A stretch of 64,000 bases of DNA from JANQNX01 sp965601665. GTDB taxonomy: Bacteria; Pseudomonadota; Gammaproteobacteria; Eutrophobiales; Eutrophobiaceae. Shown here in pieces: positions 1 through 8,712 of this stretch. The stretch spans positions 930,001-994,000 of the forward strand of contig OZ271833.1 in assembly GCA_965601665.1 (NCBI GenBank), given 5' to 3'. The notes below the pieces were generated by a model. It was not told where the DNA came from. It searched no databases and saw only the letters and a program-made list of their open reading frames with translations. How positions within the stretch are numbered: the first letter of the stretch is position 1; every line of letters starts with the position of its first letter. A program made the position numbers and the translations under genes.

Positions 1-207
1 GCATATTTCCACATCACCAAGGGTCAGCACCGGGATCCTGGCAGCATACAAAGACGTCAGTTCAGTATCAGTGTCTATGTCCACTTCGTGAATTGCAAAC
101 GTGTAACGATTTTGCCATGGTGTCAATGCAGCAATGAGCTTGTCGCATAACTGACAATCTTTTCTTCCGTAAATTGTCAGTGTCAGGACATCCTGCTGCT
201 TACTCAT
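1..207 (-). CDS. Glutaredoxin-like protein (partial, C-terminus beyond window)
   Basis: The first 69 codons are visible, and the frame is open to the left edge. The N-terminus has a beta strand followed by a C-x-x-C redox motif (CQLC, residues 18-21) and a later I-P-V-L-T-L stretch, as in the small glutaredoxin-like family (DUF836). Such proteins are predicted cytoplasmic thiol-disulfide oxidoreductases; the substrate is unknown. The ATG overlaps the last 8 bases of the upstream protease gene, which suggests translational coupling and membership of the sigma-E operon. Family assignment is good; specific function is not known. Confidence 0.8.
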   Translation of the reverse strand, partial: MSKQQDVLTLTIYGRKDCQLCDKLIAALTPWQNRYTFAIHEVDIDTDTELTSLYAARIPVLTLGDVEIC

Positions 208-1621
208 CAAGCTTTAACGCCAGGAAAACAGGTCCTCCACGTCTCTGGATCAGTACCGGAACAGATTTGCCTTTTGGCAACTCTTTTAGCAGTCGCTCAA
301 AATGTGCTGCATTCTTAACCTTGATATTATTGATAAGTAACAAGATGTCGCCACGTCGAATACCCGCATCTTTAGCAGGACCGGCCCCTACTTCCTCGAT
401 TAATACACCATGGTCATCAACATCAAGCTCTTTACGCTGATTGGCATTTAAATCCCTAACCGTTGCATTTAACGAGTTAACAGTGGCTTCCGGTGCAGCA
501 TCATTACTGGCAACAAGTTCGTCATCGGCAGGCAATTCTGAAATCTTTACTTTAATTGTCTGCAGTTTGCCACGTCGAATAATCTTTACAGGCACTTTTG
601 AATCGACAACGGTACTACCAACCAGTGGCGGCAGGTCAGAAGAGAAGTTAATTTTTTTGTTATCGTACTCGATAATAATATCACCGACTTCAATGCCGGC
701 AAGTTCAGCCGGGCCCTTATCAAGCACCTTGGCAATCAAGGCGCCATGCGGATGGTCCATATCGAATGATTCGGCCAGTTCCCTGGTAACATCCTGGATT
801 AACACGCCCAGCCAGCCGCGGCTCACCCTGCCCTTATCGCGAAGTTGTTTGTAAACACTTTCCACAACATCTACAGGCACAGCAAAAGACAGTCCCATGA
901 AACCGCCGGTACGGCTGTAAATCTGTGAATTGACACCTATCACTTCACCATCGAGATTAAATAATGGACCACCGGAGTTTCCCGGGTTTATGGCAACATC
1001 TGTTTGAATAAACGGTACGTAATTTTCATTTGGCAGACTGCGACCGATGGCGCTGATTATGCCGGCGGTGACAGAGTAGTCGAATCCAAATGGCGAACCT
1101 ATGGCCAATACCCATTCACCAGCCTTGAGTTCTTCGGTTTTACCCAGCTTTAACACAGGTAAATTTTCAGCGTTGATCCTGATAACAGCTATATCGCTGC
1201 GTTCATCCGAGCCTATTACCTCGGCCACGTATTCCCTGCGGTCATTCAAACGCACGATTACTTCGTCGGCATCGCGGATAACATGGTGATTGGTAATCAC
1301 GTAACCATCTTTTGAAATAATAAAACCTGAGCCAAGAGAAGAACGTTCCTGTGAAGGCCCCTGGCCTTCTGGAATGTCGCCAAAATATTTTTTAAAAAAC
1401 TCGTAGAAAGGACTATTTTCAGGTATGTCAGGCAGGTTGAAACCCGGCGGCATACCATTTACCCCGGAATTTTTGCTGCTGGTACTAATATTTACTACCG
1501 CCGCGGAGTTCTGTTCAACCAGCGACGTAAAATCAGGCAGTTCACGGGCAATGGCATACTGTGATGATAATAGCCAAACAGTGATTAACAAAAAGAAGCG
1601 GGATAGATACTGATAATTCAT
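200..1621 (-). CDS. mucD: Periplasmic serine protease Do-like (DegP/MucD)
   Basis: HtrA-family protease and chaperone that degrades misfolded envelope proteins. The 473-aa protein has a signal peptide (residues 1-25, ending A-I-A), a trypsin-like domain with catalytic H113 (TNHHV), D143 (RSDIA) and S216 (GNSGGP), and two PDZ domains in the C-terminal half, with carboxylate-binding loops near GWLG and HGVLI. Length matches DegP/MucD. It is the fourth gene of the rpoE-rseA-rseB cluster, the position mucD holds in pseudomonads, so sigma-E control is likely. An 85-base gap separates it from rseB, so it may also have its own promoter. Confidence 0.93.
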   Translation of the reverse strand: MNYQYLSRFFLLITVWLLSSQYAIARELPDFTSLVEQNSAAVVNISTSSKNSGVNGMPPGFNLPDIPENSPFYEFFKKYFGDIPEGQGPSQERSSLGSGFIISKDGYVITNHHVIRDADEVIVRLNDRREYVAEVIGSDERSDIAVIRINAENLPVLKLGKTEELKAGEWVLAIGSPFGFDYSVTAGIISAIGRSLPNENYVPFIQTDVAINPGNSGGPLFNLDGEVIGVNSQIYSRTGGFMGLSFAVPVDVVESVYKQLRDKGRVSRGWLGVLIQDVTRELAESFDMDHPHGALIAKVLDKGPAELAGIEVGDIIIEYDNKKINFSSDLPPLVGSTVVDSKVPVKIIRRGKLQTIKVKISELPADDELVASNDAAPEATVNSLNATVRDLNANQRKELDVDDHGVLIEEVGAGPAKDAGIRRGDILLLINNIKVKNAAHFERLLKELPKGKSVPVLIQRRGGPVFLALKLDE

Positions 1622-1707
1622 ACGTAACGTTCCAAGAAGTGTTTAAACAATCTGTTTAATTCCAAATAAAAAGATCTAACGCAATATACGCGTTGCCTGT
1701 GAAGATA

Positions 1708-2685
1708 CTAGTTCAGTGCTCTGACTGAATCAGCCATTTGTTTAACAGTATCCTGCGGGACTTCGCCGACTGCCGTAATTTGATAGCCATTCTGCAACGT
1801 AGAGTAGGCACTTACGCCACCGAAGGTAGCTGGTCCTTCTTTGTTATCCGGTGTAGTTGAAAGCTTCTCTATAAATATAGAAACCATGGCCAGGCCATCG
1901 CTATAGACAATATGATCAACAGGGATATCACTTGTCATCATGGCCTGACGGGTATGTTCATTCATACTAAACCCTTTTGGCATCCAGGTAGCTTTCCAGC
2001 TCAAGGGGGCTTTTGTGTTTTTTGCGTTTCCGTGCTGAATGTTGTTAATTATTGTTACATCCTTATCGATAAAACTCGGTTCCAGCAATTCATCGTCAAT
2101 ATCGTCGTTAATTGTAATCTGGGCGAAGATAATTTGTTCCAGTGATGTGCCCTGCTGGTTTTTCAATTCTGATTTAAGTAGCAAATTGCTCTGCTTATCA
2201 ATCCATAGCTGGTAGCCATAACGATATTCATCAATGGGCTTAATATTAACAACCCACGCATTTCGTCCAGCTACCCTGCCCTCACCAGCTGTTTCAAACG
2301 TATAAAACGCCGAGATGGATTCAATGGGGCTGGGTAAGTAGGAAGACACCAGTTTTCCCAGTCGACTTTCATCGATGAGGACAGAATTATTTTCAGGGAA
2401 ATAGCATTTAACCTGTTCATTGTCCCTGACAACTTCATTCGCATGCCCGGTAAGCGAAATCAGCTTTTCCTGGATTCCTTCCTCGTTGGCCTTGTGAACA
2501 ATGCGCATGGTGTTGATCTGGTTACCCATGCGATACATGAAGACACCATCGTAGTTCAGATGGCGACTGGCATCAGACATGTCATTGATCAATTGTTGAG
2601 GATCGGGAGCATCTTCAGCAGCCAGACCGTATTGGCCAAGGAACAATATGCTGGCAGCTGCGATGGAAACAACTAGACCTTTCAA
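1708..2685 (-). CDS. rseB: Sigma-E regulatory protein RseB/MucB
   Basis: Periplasmic protein that binds the anti-sigma factor and shields it from proteolysis until envelope damage is sensed. 325 aa with a signal peptide (about residues 1-22), an N-terminal lipoprotein-carrier-like domain (to about 200) and a smaller C-terminal domain (about 220-325), the RseB architecture. The apparent start is TTG, 3 bases after the rseA stop; no in-frame ATG is better placed. Identification rests on domain pattern and on position between rseA and the protease gene. Confidence 0.9.
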   Translation of the reverse strand: MKGLVVSIAAASILFLGQYGLAAEDAPDPQQLINDMSDASRHLNYDGVFMYRMGNQINTMRIVHKANEEGIQEKLISLTGHANEVVRDNEQVKCYFPENNSVLIDESRLGKLVSSYLPSPIESISAFYTFETAGEGRVAGRNAWVVNIKPIDEYRYGYQLWIDKQSNLLLKSELKNQQGTSLEQIIFAQITINDDIDDELLEPSFIDKDVTIINNIQHGNAKNTKAPLSWKATWMPKGFSMNEHTRQAMMTSDIPVDHIVYSDGLAMVSIFIEKLSTTPDNKEGPATFGGVSAYSTLQNGYQITAVGEVPQDTVKQMADSVRALN

Positions 2686-2688
2686 CGT

Positions 2689-3258
2689 TTATTCCTGACT
2701 CTCGATAGTAATGATTCTGACGTAAGGCAGTCCACCGTGCATGCTGTTGCTGGACCGAAACTGGTTATGGTTTACAAGGTAACCGCTCATACGCTGGCTC
2801 GGCATCGCAGCCGGGGTGTCGGTCTGGATTGATGCCGGACGCACCTGGGGTTCGTTAAAGGTAAATGTATCTGGAGAATTAGCAGACCGGGCAATGTCAT
2901 TCGAGGCAACAACCGGTTGGCCTGGTACCGGTGCGACTGAGTCGGTATTCTGTCGAATGCCCAGCACGGCAACGAGTGCTACAGAAGCAGCTATTGCAAA
3001 GCCCATCAAAGGCTTCAGGCCATGATTCGACCTGGCCACAGGCGCCAGCAAGGTAGGCTCATCGGCTAGCTGTGCACGCACTCTTTGCGCAAAGTTTGAA
3101 TCAATCTGGCCAGGCAAATGATCACGCAGACAGTCACCAATAAGATGATATCTTGTCCAGGTTTGTTTCAGATCGTCGTCTTGTAGTAATTCGTTTAATG
3201 AATGGTGATCGAATTCATCATCCATTAGCGCCGAAATATGCTCATTACCTTCGGTCAT
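2689..3258 (-). CDS. rseA: Anti-sigma-E factor RseA/MucA
   Basis: Membrane-spanning inhibitor of sigma-E. 189 aa: a cytoplasmic N-terminal anti-sigma domain (about 1-65, beginning with the typical ISALMDDE stretch and a W-x-R-Y-H-L motif), a single transmembrane helix (about 84-101), and a periplasmic tail rich in Pro, Asn and Ser. The family is cleaved by regulated intramembrane proteolysis under stress. It starts 12 bases after rpoE and is followed by rseB with a 3-base gap, so the three are almost certainly one transcript. Confidence 0.92.
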   Translation of the reverse strand: MTEGNEHISALMDDEFDHHSLNELLQDDDLKQTWTRYHLIGDCLRDHLPGQIDSNFAQRVRAQLADEPTLLAPVARSNHGLKPLMGFAIAASVALVAVLGIRQNTDSVAPVPGQPVVASNDIARSANSPDTFTFNEPQVRPASIQTDTPAAMPSQRMSGYLVNHNQFRSSNSMHGGLPYVRIITIESQE

Positions 3259-3270
3259 TTTGTCACCTGC

Positions 3271-3849
3271 CTAATTTTCCAATAATGGTCTCATTTCCAA
3301 ATCAATTGCTTCACGTGCGCGAAATATCCTTGATCGGACGGTACCGATAGGACATTCCATCACCTGAGCAATTTCTTCATAACTCAAACCCTCTACCTCC
3401 CTTAGCATAATGGCTGATCGGAGATCATCGGGTAAATTCTCAATGGCCTTTAACACGGTTGCCTGCAATTCATCTTTCAACAACATGTTTTCGGGCGTTG
3501 CCTGTTCTTTTAGAGCATCCGCACCTTCAATTTGTTCAATTTCAGATACATCATGATCGCTTTCCGTGGGCCGACGTGCCTGTGATGCCAGATAGTTCTT
3601 GGCAGTATTGACCGCAATGCGGTACAACCAGGTGTAAAATGCACTGTCACCCCTGAATTTAGGTAGTGCCCGATAGGCCTTGATAAAGGCTTCCTGGGTA
3701 ACATCCAGGGCATCACTTTGGTTTCTGACAAAACGTGATACCAGGTTAACGATGCGCGACTGGTATTTGAGCACGAGCAAATCATAGGCGGCCTTATCAC
3801 CATTTTTTACCCGCTCAATTAATTCCTTGTCAGTATTCGTTTTGGCCAT
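3271..3849 (-). CDS. rpoE: RNA polymerase sigma factor RpoE/AlgU
   Basis: ECF sigma factor for envelope stress. 192 aa with region 2 (about 20-90, containing the DVTQEAFIKAYRALPKF core-binding helix) and region 4 (about 130-182, with GLSYEEIAQVMECPIGTVRSR as the helix-turn-helix for -35 recognition). The start ATG is preceded by a GAGG ribosome site about 9 bases upstream. It heads the rpoE-rseA-rseB-mucD cluster and is divergent from nadB, a common gammaproteobacterial arrangement. The family usually autoregulates; I could not place a convincing sigma-E promoter by eye. Confidence 0.97.
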   Translation of the reverse strand: MAKTNTDKELIERVKNGDKAAYDLLVLKYQSRIVNLVSRFVRNQSDALDVTQEAFIKAYRALPKFRGDSAFYTWLYRIAVNTAKNYLASQARRPTESDHDVSEIEQIEGADALKEQATPENMLLKDELQATVLKAIENLPDDLRSAIMLREVEGLSYEEIAQVMECPIGTVRSRIFRAREAIDLEMRPLLEN

Positions 3850-3984
3850 CTGGCCGATCCTCGTGTGTTATTATTCAGCTTATTCAGGGTCAGAACGTCA
3901 ACTTCTGAACCGCGTTTACAGAACGTATTTATTATATACAATCAATAGCTTAGGTTTAGAAAAAGTAATACTACCTTAACTGAT

Positions 3985-5616
3985 ATGCATGACCAACAAG
4001 AACATGATGTGCTGATAATTGGCAGCGGTGCTGCCGGACTCAGCCTGGCGCTAAAGCTTGCCGACTTCGCCCGCGTTGCAGTCTTGTCAAAGGACATATT
4101 GGCCGAGGGAGCAACACTTTATGCCCAGGGAGGTGTATCCGCCGTACTCGACGAGCGTGATTCTATCGAATCTCACGTCGAAGATACACTAAAGGCTGGC
4201 GCGGGTCTTTGTCACGCTGATGTCGTTAGACATGTTGTTGAGCACGGCCAGCGAAGTATTAACTGGCTGGTCGAACTCGGTGTTGATTTTACCCGGGCAG
4301 ACAAACAGGATACATCAGGTTCTCCCTATCACCTGCACAAGGAGGGCGGTCACAGTCACAGGCGTATCATTCATGCCGCCGATGCTACCGGCAAGGCCAT
4401 TGAAACGGCACTGGAAGCACGCGTACGTGCACACCCGAATATTTATCTGTATGAACACCACATCGCCGTCGATCTCATTACCGCTAAAAAAATAAATATG
4501 TCTGGCGATCGCTGTCTCGGCGCCTATGTGCTGGACCTGTCCCGGCAATCGGTGTCGGTATTCAGTGCTCGCTGTACAGTCCTTGCATCCGGTGGTGCCG
4601 GCAAGGCCTATTTATACACCAGCAATCCGGATGCGTGTACGGGTGACGGTATTGCCATGGCATGGCGCGCCGGCTGCCGGATTGCGAACATGGAATTTAT
4701 ACAGTTCCACCCGACCTGTCTTTACCATCCGCATGCAAAGTCTTTTCTCGTTTCCGAAGCCTTACGCGGTGAAGGTGCGAAACTGTTATTGCGTTCCGGC
4801 GAAAGGTTCATGCAGCGTTATGATGAAAGAATGGAACTGGCGCCTCGCGACGTGGTCGCACGAGCGATAGACCATGAAATGAAAAAACGTGGCGAGGATT
4901 GTGTCTTCCTCGATATTTCACATCAGTCACGAGACTTTCTTGCACAGCATTTTCCTACAATATATCGCCGCTGCCATGAACTGGGCATCAGGATAGATAA
5001 GGATCCGATACCCGTTGTGCCGGCAGCACATTATACCTGTGGCGGTATTATTGTAGATTTACAGGGGCAATCTGACATACCAGGTCTGTATGCCATTGGC
5101 GAGGTCAGTTGTACCGGGCTGCATGGCGCGAACCGCATGGCAAGCAACTCATTACTGGAGTGTATTGTTTATGCCCATGCCGCCTATAACGACATTCGGC
5201 AAAACCTTGCCGACGTCAAATACCCGGGGCCACTACCTGCCTGGGATGAAAGCCGCGTAACCGATTCCGATGAAGAGGTCGTCGTAAGCCATAACTGGGA
5301 TGAAATACGCCGCTTTATGTGGGATTACGTAGGCATTGTCAGAACCACTAAACGCTTGCAACGTGCGCAACATCGTATACGCCTGCTACAGTCGGAAATC
5401 ACTGAATACTATGGTAATTTTCGTGTCAGCAAGGACTTGATCGAACTGCGGAACCTGGCCATGGTGGCCGATTTGATCATCGAGTCGGCACTGCGGCGTA
5501 AGGAAAGCCGGGGTCTGCATTACACCACCGATTATCCCATGACCGACCTGGCAGACAGTGGCTCAGACACCATACTGCATAAAAATTTGCAGGAAAAAGG
5601 CAACGCTGTCGCTTAG
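3985..5616 (+). CDS. nadB: L-aspartate oxidase NadB
   Basis: FAD enzyme that oxidises L-aspartate to iminoaspartate, the first step of de novo NAD synthesis; the product goes to NadA quinolinate synthase. 543 aa. The N-terminal Rossmann motif is GSGAAGLSLALKLA (from about residue 12); further family motifs are YAQGG, HAADATG, MEFIQFHPT, the substrate-binding ALRGEG, and ACTGLHGANR-like SCTGLHGANRMASNS near residue 380. The C-terminal helical domain has RxxxLxxL repeats. It is divergent from rpoE. No strong Shine-Dalgarno is visible before the ATG. Confidence 0.97.
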   Translation: MHDQQEHDVLIIGSGAAGLSLALKLADFARVAVLSKDILAEGATLYAQGGVSAVLDERDSIESHVEDTLKAGAGLCHADVVRHVVEHGQRSINWLVELGVDFTRADKQDTSGSPYHLHKEGGHSHRRIIHAADATGKAIETALEARVRAHPNIYLYEHHIAVDLITAKKINMSGDRCLGAYVLDLSRQSVSVFSARCTVLASGGAGKAYLYTSNPDACTGDGIAMAWRAGCRIANMEFIQFHPTCLYHPHAKSFLVSEALRGEGAKLLLRSGERFMQRYDERMELAPRDVVARAIDHEMKKRGEDCVFLDISHQSRDFLAQHFPTIYRRCHELGIRIDKDPIPVVPAAHYTCGGIIVDLQGQSDIPGLYAIGEVSCTGLHGANRMASNSLLECIVYAHAAYNDIRQNLADVKYPGPLPAWDESRVTDSDEEVVVSHNWDEIRRFMWDYVGIVRTTKRLQRAQHRIRLLQSEITEYYGNFRVSKDLIELRNLAMVADLIIESALRRKESRGLHYTTDYPMTDLADSGSDTILHKNLQEKGNAVA

Positions 5617-5760
5617 TCCCTTTATATTTCAATAAGTTATGATTCTTATTTGAATGCTTACTGGAAAATGTTTATACAGTATATTGTATTGAAGTATATT
5701 TGTTTATGACTGGCATTTGTTTTGCATTGTAATCCGCAAGACAATAATGCGTTATTCATT

Positions 5761-6690
5761 ATGATGAGCACTAGCAGCGAACAATTAGTAAACGTGACTG
5801 ACATAAAAAAAACGGCAGACAATAAGGCCAGTCGTCAATTGATTTCCTATCCGGAACAGATGACCGACGTCAGTGATATTTCGGTTCATATCATGGGCGT
5901 ACTACAAAGCACGCTGGAACTGGAAAAGTTAATCGAGTTATTCGATGATGAAATGTCGAGCATCATACCGCATGCACATCTTGGTTATAGCAATCATGCT
6001 GAAGATATCGACATAAAAATAGGTAACCCGGCCAGGCACGTAATGACTTATCGCCTTGTCCTGTTTGGACATGAACTTGGTGAGCTGGTTTTATCCAGCA
6101 ACACCAAGATACTGGATGCCGACATCGTAAAGATGGAAAACCTGATTTCCGCACTGATTTATCCGTTACGAAATGCCTTGCTCTACAAGCAGGCAATAGA
6201 AAAAGCCTATATTGACCCACTGACCGGCATCAGTAACCGGGCTGCGTTTGACAAGGCCATCGATCAGGAATGTGACCTGGCACAACGGCATGACAACGCG
6301 TTGACATTAATGATGCTGGACATCGACCACTTCAAACAAATCAATGACAACTATGGCCATATTGTTGGCGACCATGCATTGAAAAACTTCGTTGACTGTA
6401 TCAGTGAATGTGTGCGCAAAAGTGACGCCATGTTTCGCTATGGCGGTGAAGAATTTGCGATTATTCTGCGCAATACTGAACTGGATGGTGCTGCGCTGTT
6501 AGCTGAACGTATGCGCAAAAAAATTGAAGACATGGATTTCAACTATGAAACAGTATACCTGGCTATAACTGTGTCTATTGGTGTTACTCAGTTCCGCAAA
6601 GACGAAACCGGCCAAAGCCTGATCGAACGTGCAGACAAATTATTGTACGAGGCAAAGCAAGACGGCCGTAACTGCATCAAGTCCGGGTAA
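5761..6690 (+). CDS. Diguanylate cyclase (GGDEF domain)
   Basis: Makes cyclic di-GMP from two GTP. With the ATG at 5761 the protein has 309 aa: an N-terminal region of about 145 residues that I cannot assign and that has no membrane segment, then a GGDEF domain starting at DPLTGISNR. The active site is GGEEF (residues 228-232). An inhibitory I-site RxxD (RKSD, 219-222) sits exactly five residues upstream, so product inhibition is expected. The frame opens 13 codons earlier with TTG at 5722, but ATG is preferred; no clear Shine-Dalgarno supports either. The signal sensed by the N-terminus is unknown. Confidence 0.9.
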   Translation: MMSTSSEQLVNVTDIKKTADNKASRQLISYPEQMTDVSDISVHIMGVLQSTLELEKLIELFDDEMSSIIPHAHLGYSNHAEDIDIKIGNPARHVMTYRLVLFGHELGELVLSSNTKILDADIVKMENLISALIYPLRNALLYKQAIEKAYIDPLTGISNRAAFDKAIDQECDLAQRHDNALTLMMLDIDHFKQINDNYGHIVGDHALKNFVDCISECVRKSDAMFRYGGEEFAIILRNTELDGAALLAERMRKKIEDMDFNYETVYLAITVSIGVTQFRKDETGQSLIERADKLLYEAKQDGRNCIKSG

Positions 6691-8703
6691 TTAACCAGCC
6701 TGGCTTAAGAGTTTTGTAAATTCCTCTTCATTTAATAATGTAATGCCAAGTTTTTCTGCCTTGTCGTATTTACTGCCAGGCGCCTCCCCGTAGACGACAT
6801 AGTCTGTTTTCTTCGACACACTACCGGTAACCCTGGCGCCAAGTGCCAGCAGTTTCTCCTTGGCCTCTTCCCGACTCAACGACGACAGCGTTCCGGTTAA
6901 TACAAAACTTTTCTCCGCCAGTGCACTATCTGCGACGGCTTCGTTTTCCTCCCAGTGTATGCCTGCATCAAGTAATCGCTGGATAACCTCCTGATTATGT
7001 TCCTGTTGAAAAAAAGTATGGATATTTTTCGCCACCACAGGACCTATATCAGGGATTAGCTCCAGATCTTCTATACTGGCGCTGTTAATAGCAGGCAGTT
7101 TGTGAAAATGGCCGGCGAGCGCACGCGCTGTCGCTTCACCCACTTCGCGAATGCCTAATGCGTAGATAAAACGAGCCAGTGTTGTTTGTTTTCGTTTCTC
7201 CAGTGCGTCGAGTATGTTACGTGCCGATTTTTCACCCATACGTTCCAGGCCAGCAAGTTGTTCCTCGGTCAGGTCATAGAGATCTGCCACTGAATGAATC
7301 AAATCCTGCTGTTTCAGTTGCTCGATCAATTTATCGCCAAGTCCTTCAATATCGAGCGCCTTGCGTGAAGCAAAATGAATGATGCTTTGAATACTTTGCG
7401 CCGGGCAGGATATGCCGCCGCTGCATCTGAATACCGCCTCATTCTCCTGCCTGACGACTTCAGAATCACAAATCGGACAACGCGCAGGCATGACAAACTT
7501 TGTTACATCCTTGTTTCTTTTTTCATCAATCACCCGCACTATCTCCGGTATGACATCACCTGCCCGCCTTATAAAAACCCAGTCGCCAATACGAATGTCC
7601 TTGCGCTGGATTTCATCCATGTTATGAAGCGTCGCGTTTGTGACAGTGACACCGCCTACCTTCGTTGGAGTTAGCCTGGCAACCGGTGTCAATGCACCCG
7701 TTCGCCCTACCTGTACTTCTATATCCTGTATTTGTGACAGCTCTTCCAGTGGGGGAAACTTATAGGCAACAGCCCAGCGCGGCGCACGGGAAACCTGTCC
7801 AAGCAGTTGCTGTTGCTTAATGCTATCCACCTTGAAAACCACGCCGTCTATCTCGTATTCCAGCGACATGCGTCGATCAGCAATTGCGGCATGATAGTCA
7901 AGGCATGCCTGCAAGCCTTTCAGCTGCCTTGATTCCGGAGAGGTTGGTATGCCCCATTGCGCCAGTTGTGCCAACACATCGGTATGTGAGTTGATATTGT
8001 CGCCGGCTGCATAATCGCCTAAACCATAGGCGTAAAATGATAAAGGCCTTTTGGCCGTAATCCTTGAATCAAGCTGTCGTAAACTACCCGCGGCGGCATT
8101 CCTTGGGTTGGCAAACTGTTTCTGGTTATTTTCTTTTTGTAGCTGGTTCAGTTGCTGGAAGCCGGCATGCGTCATAAACACTTCACCACGTATCTCTACA
8201 ACATGCGGCAGGTTTTCACCTCGTAACGCCATGGGTATAGAGGCTATCGTCTTGATGTTTTGCGAAATATCTTCGCCAGTAGCGCCATCACCACGGGTTG
8301 CAGCACTGACGAATTCGCCTTGTTCATATAAAAGATTAACAGCCAGACCATCAAGCTTGGTTTCACCCGAATAGACCACGTTGTCTTGTTGCAGCTTTTC
8401 GCGAACCCGTTTATCAAATGCAATCATCTCTTCTTCATTGAGGGCATTGGCAAGAGACAACATCGGTATGCGATGTGTAATCTCGGCAAACGCGTCTAAC
8501 GGTGCAGCGCCGACGCGTTGCGACGGGGAATTGGATGTCAACAGTTGTGGATAAGCCTCTTCAAGCTCAATCAGTTGACGTAGCAGCCGGTCGTACTCCG
8601 CATCCGGAATAGCGGGATCGTCGAGCACATAATATCGATAGTTATGATCGTTCAGTTGCTCGCGCAAGGCCGTGACCTTGTTCTTTGCCTGTTCGAGATT
8701 CAT
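6691..8703 (-). CDS. ligA: NAD-dependent DNA ligase LigA
   Basis: Seals nicks in duplex DNA using NAD, essential for replication and repair. 670 aa, the usual length. Visible: the N-terminal Ia domain with NYRYYVLDDP, adenylated lysine in the KLDG motif (K116), OB-fold, a four-cysteine zinc finger (CPIC ... FRCSGGISCP), helix-hairpin-helix repeats (GLERMGEKSA, LIPDIGPVVA) and a C-terminal BRCT domain (about 595-670). It lies 9 bases after zipA in the smc-zipA-ligA cluster, as in other gammaproteobacteria. Confidence 0.97.
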   Translation of the reverse strand: MNLEQAKNKVTALREQLNDHNYRYYVLDDPAIPDAEYDRLLRQLIELEEAYPQLLTSNSPSQRVGAAPLDAFAEITHRIPMLSLANALNEEEMIAFDKRVREKLQQDNVVYSGETKLDGLAVNLLYEQGEFVSAATRGDGATGEDISQNIKTIASIPMALRGENLPHVVEIRGEVFMTHAGFQQLNQLQKENNQKQFANPRNAAAGSLRQLDSRITAKRPLSFYAYGLGDYAAGDNINSHTDVLAQLAQWGIPTSPESRQLKGLQACLDYHAAIADRRMSLEYEIDGVVFKVDSIKQQQLLGQVSRAPRWAVAYKFPPLEELSQIQDIEVQVGRTGALTPVARLTPTKVGGVTVTNATLHNMDEIQRKDIRIGDWVFIRRAGDVIPEIVRVIDEKRNKDVTKFVMPARCPICDSEVVRQENEAVFRCSGGISCPAQSIQSIIHFASRKALDIEGLGDKLIEQLKQQDLIHSVADLYDLTEEQLAGLERMGEKSARNILDALEKRKQTTLARFIYALGIREVGEATARALAGHFHKLPAINSASIEDLELIPDIGPVVAKNIHTFFQQEHNQEVIQRLLDAGIHWEENEAVADSALAEKSFVLTGTLSSLSREEAKEKLLALGARVTGSVSKKTDYVVYGEAPGSKYDKAEKLGITLLNEEEFTKLLSQAG

Positions 8704-8712
8704 TAATCGTTG

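Noticed and set aside
3850..3984. Sigma-E promoter for rpoE (GAAGTT / TTCTGA)
   Set aside because: The two parts are only a few bases apart instead of about 16, so this is not a usable promoter.
5670..5700. LexA-like palindrome upstream of the diguanylate cyclase (ATACAGTATATTGTAT)
   Set aside because: The half-sites are not in the CTGT-N8-ACAG arrangement; the match is due to AT-rich sequence.
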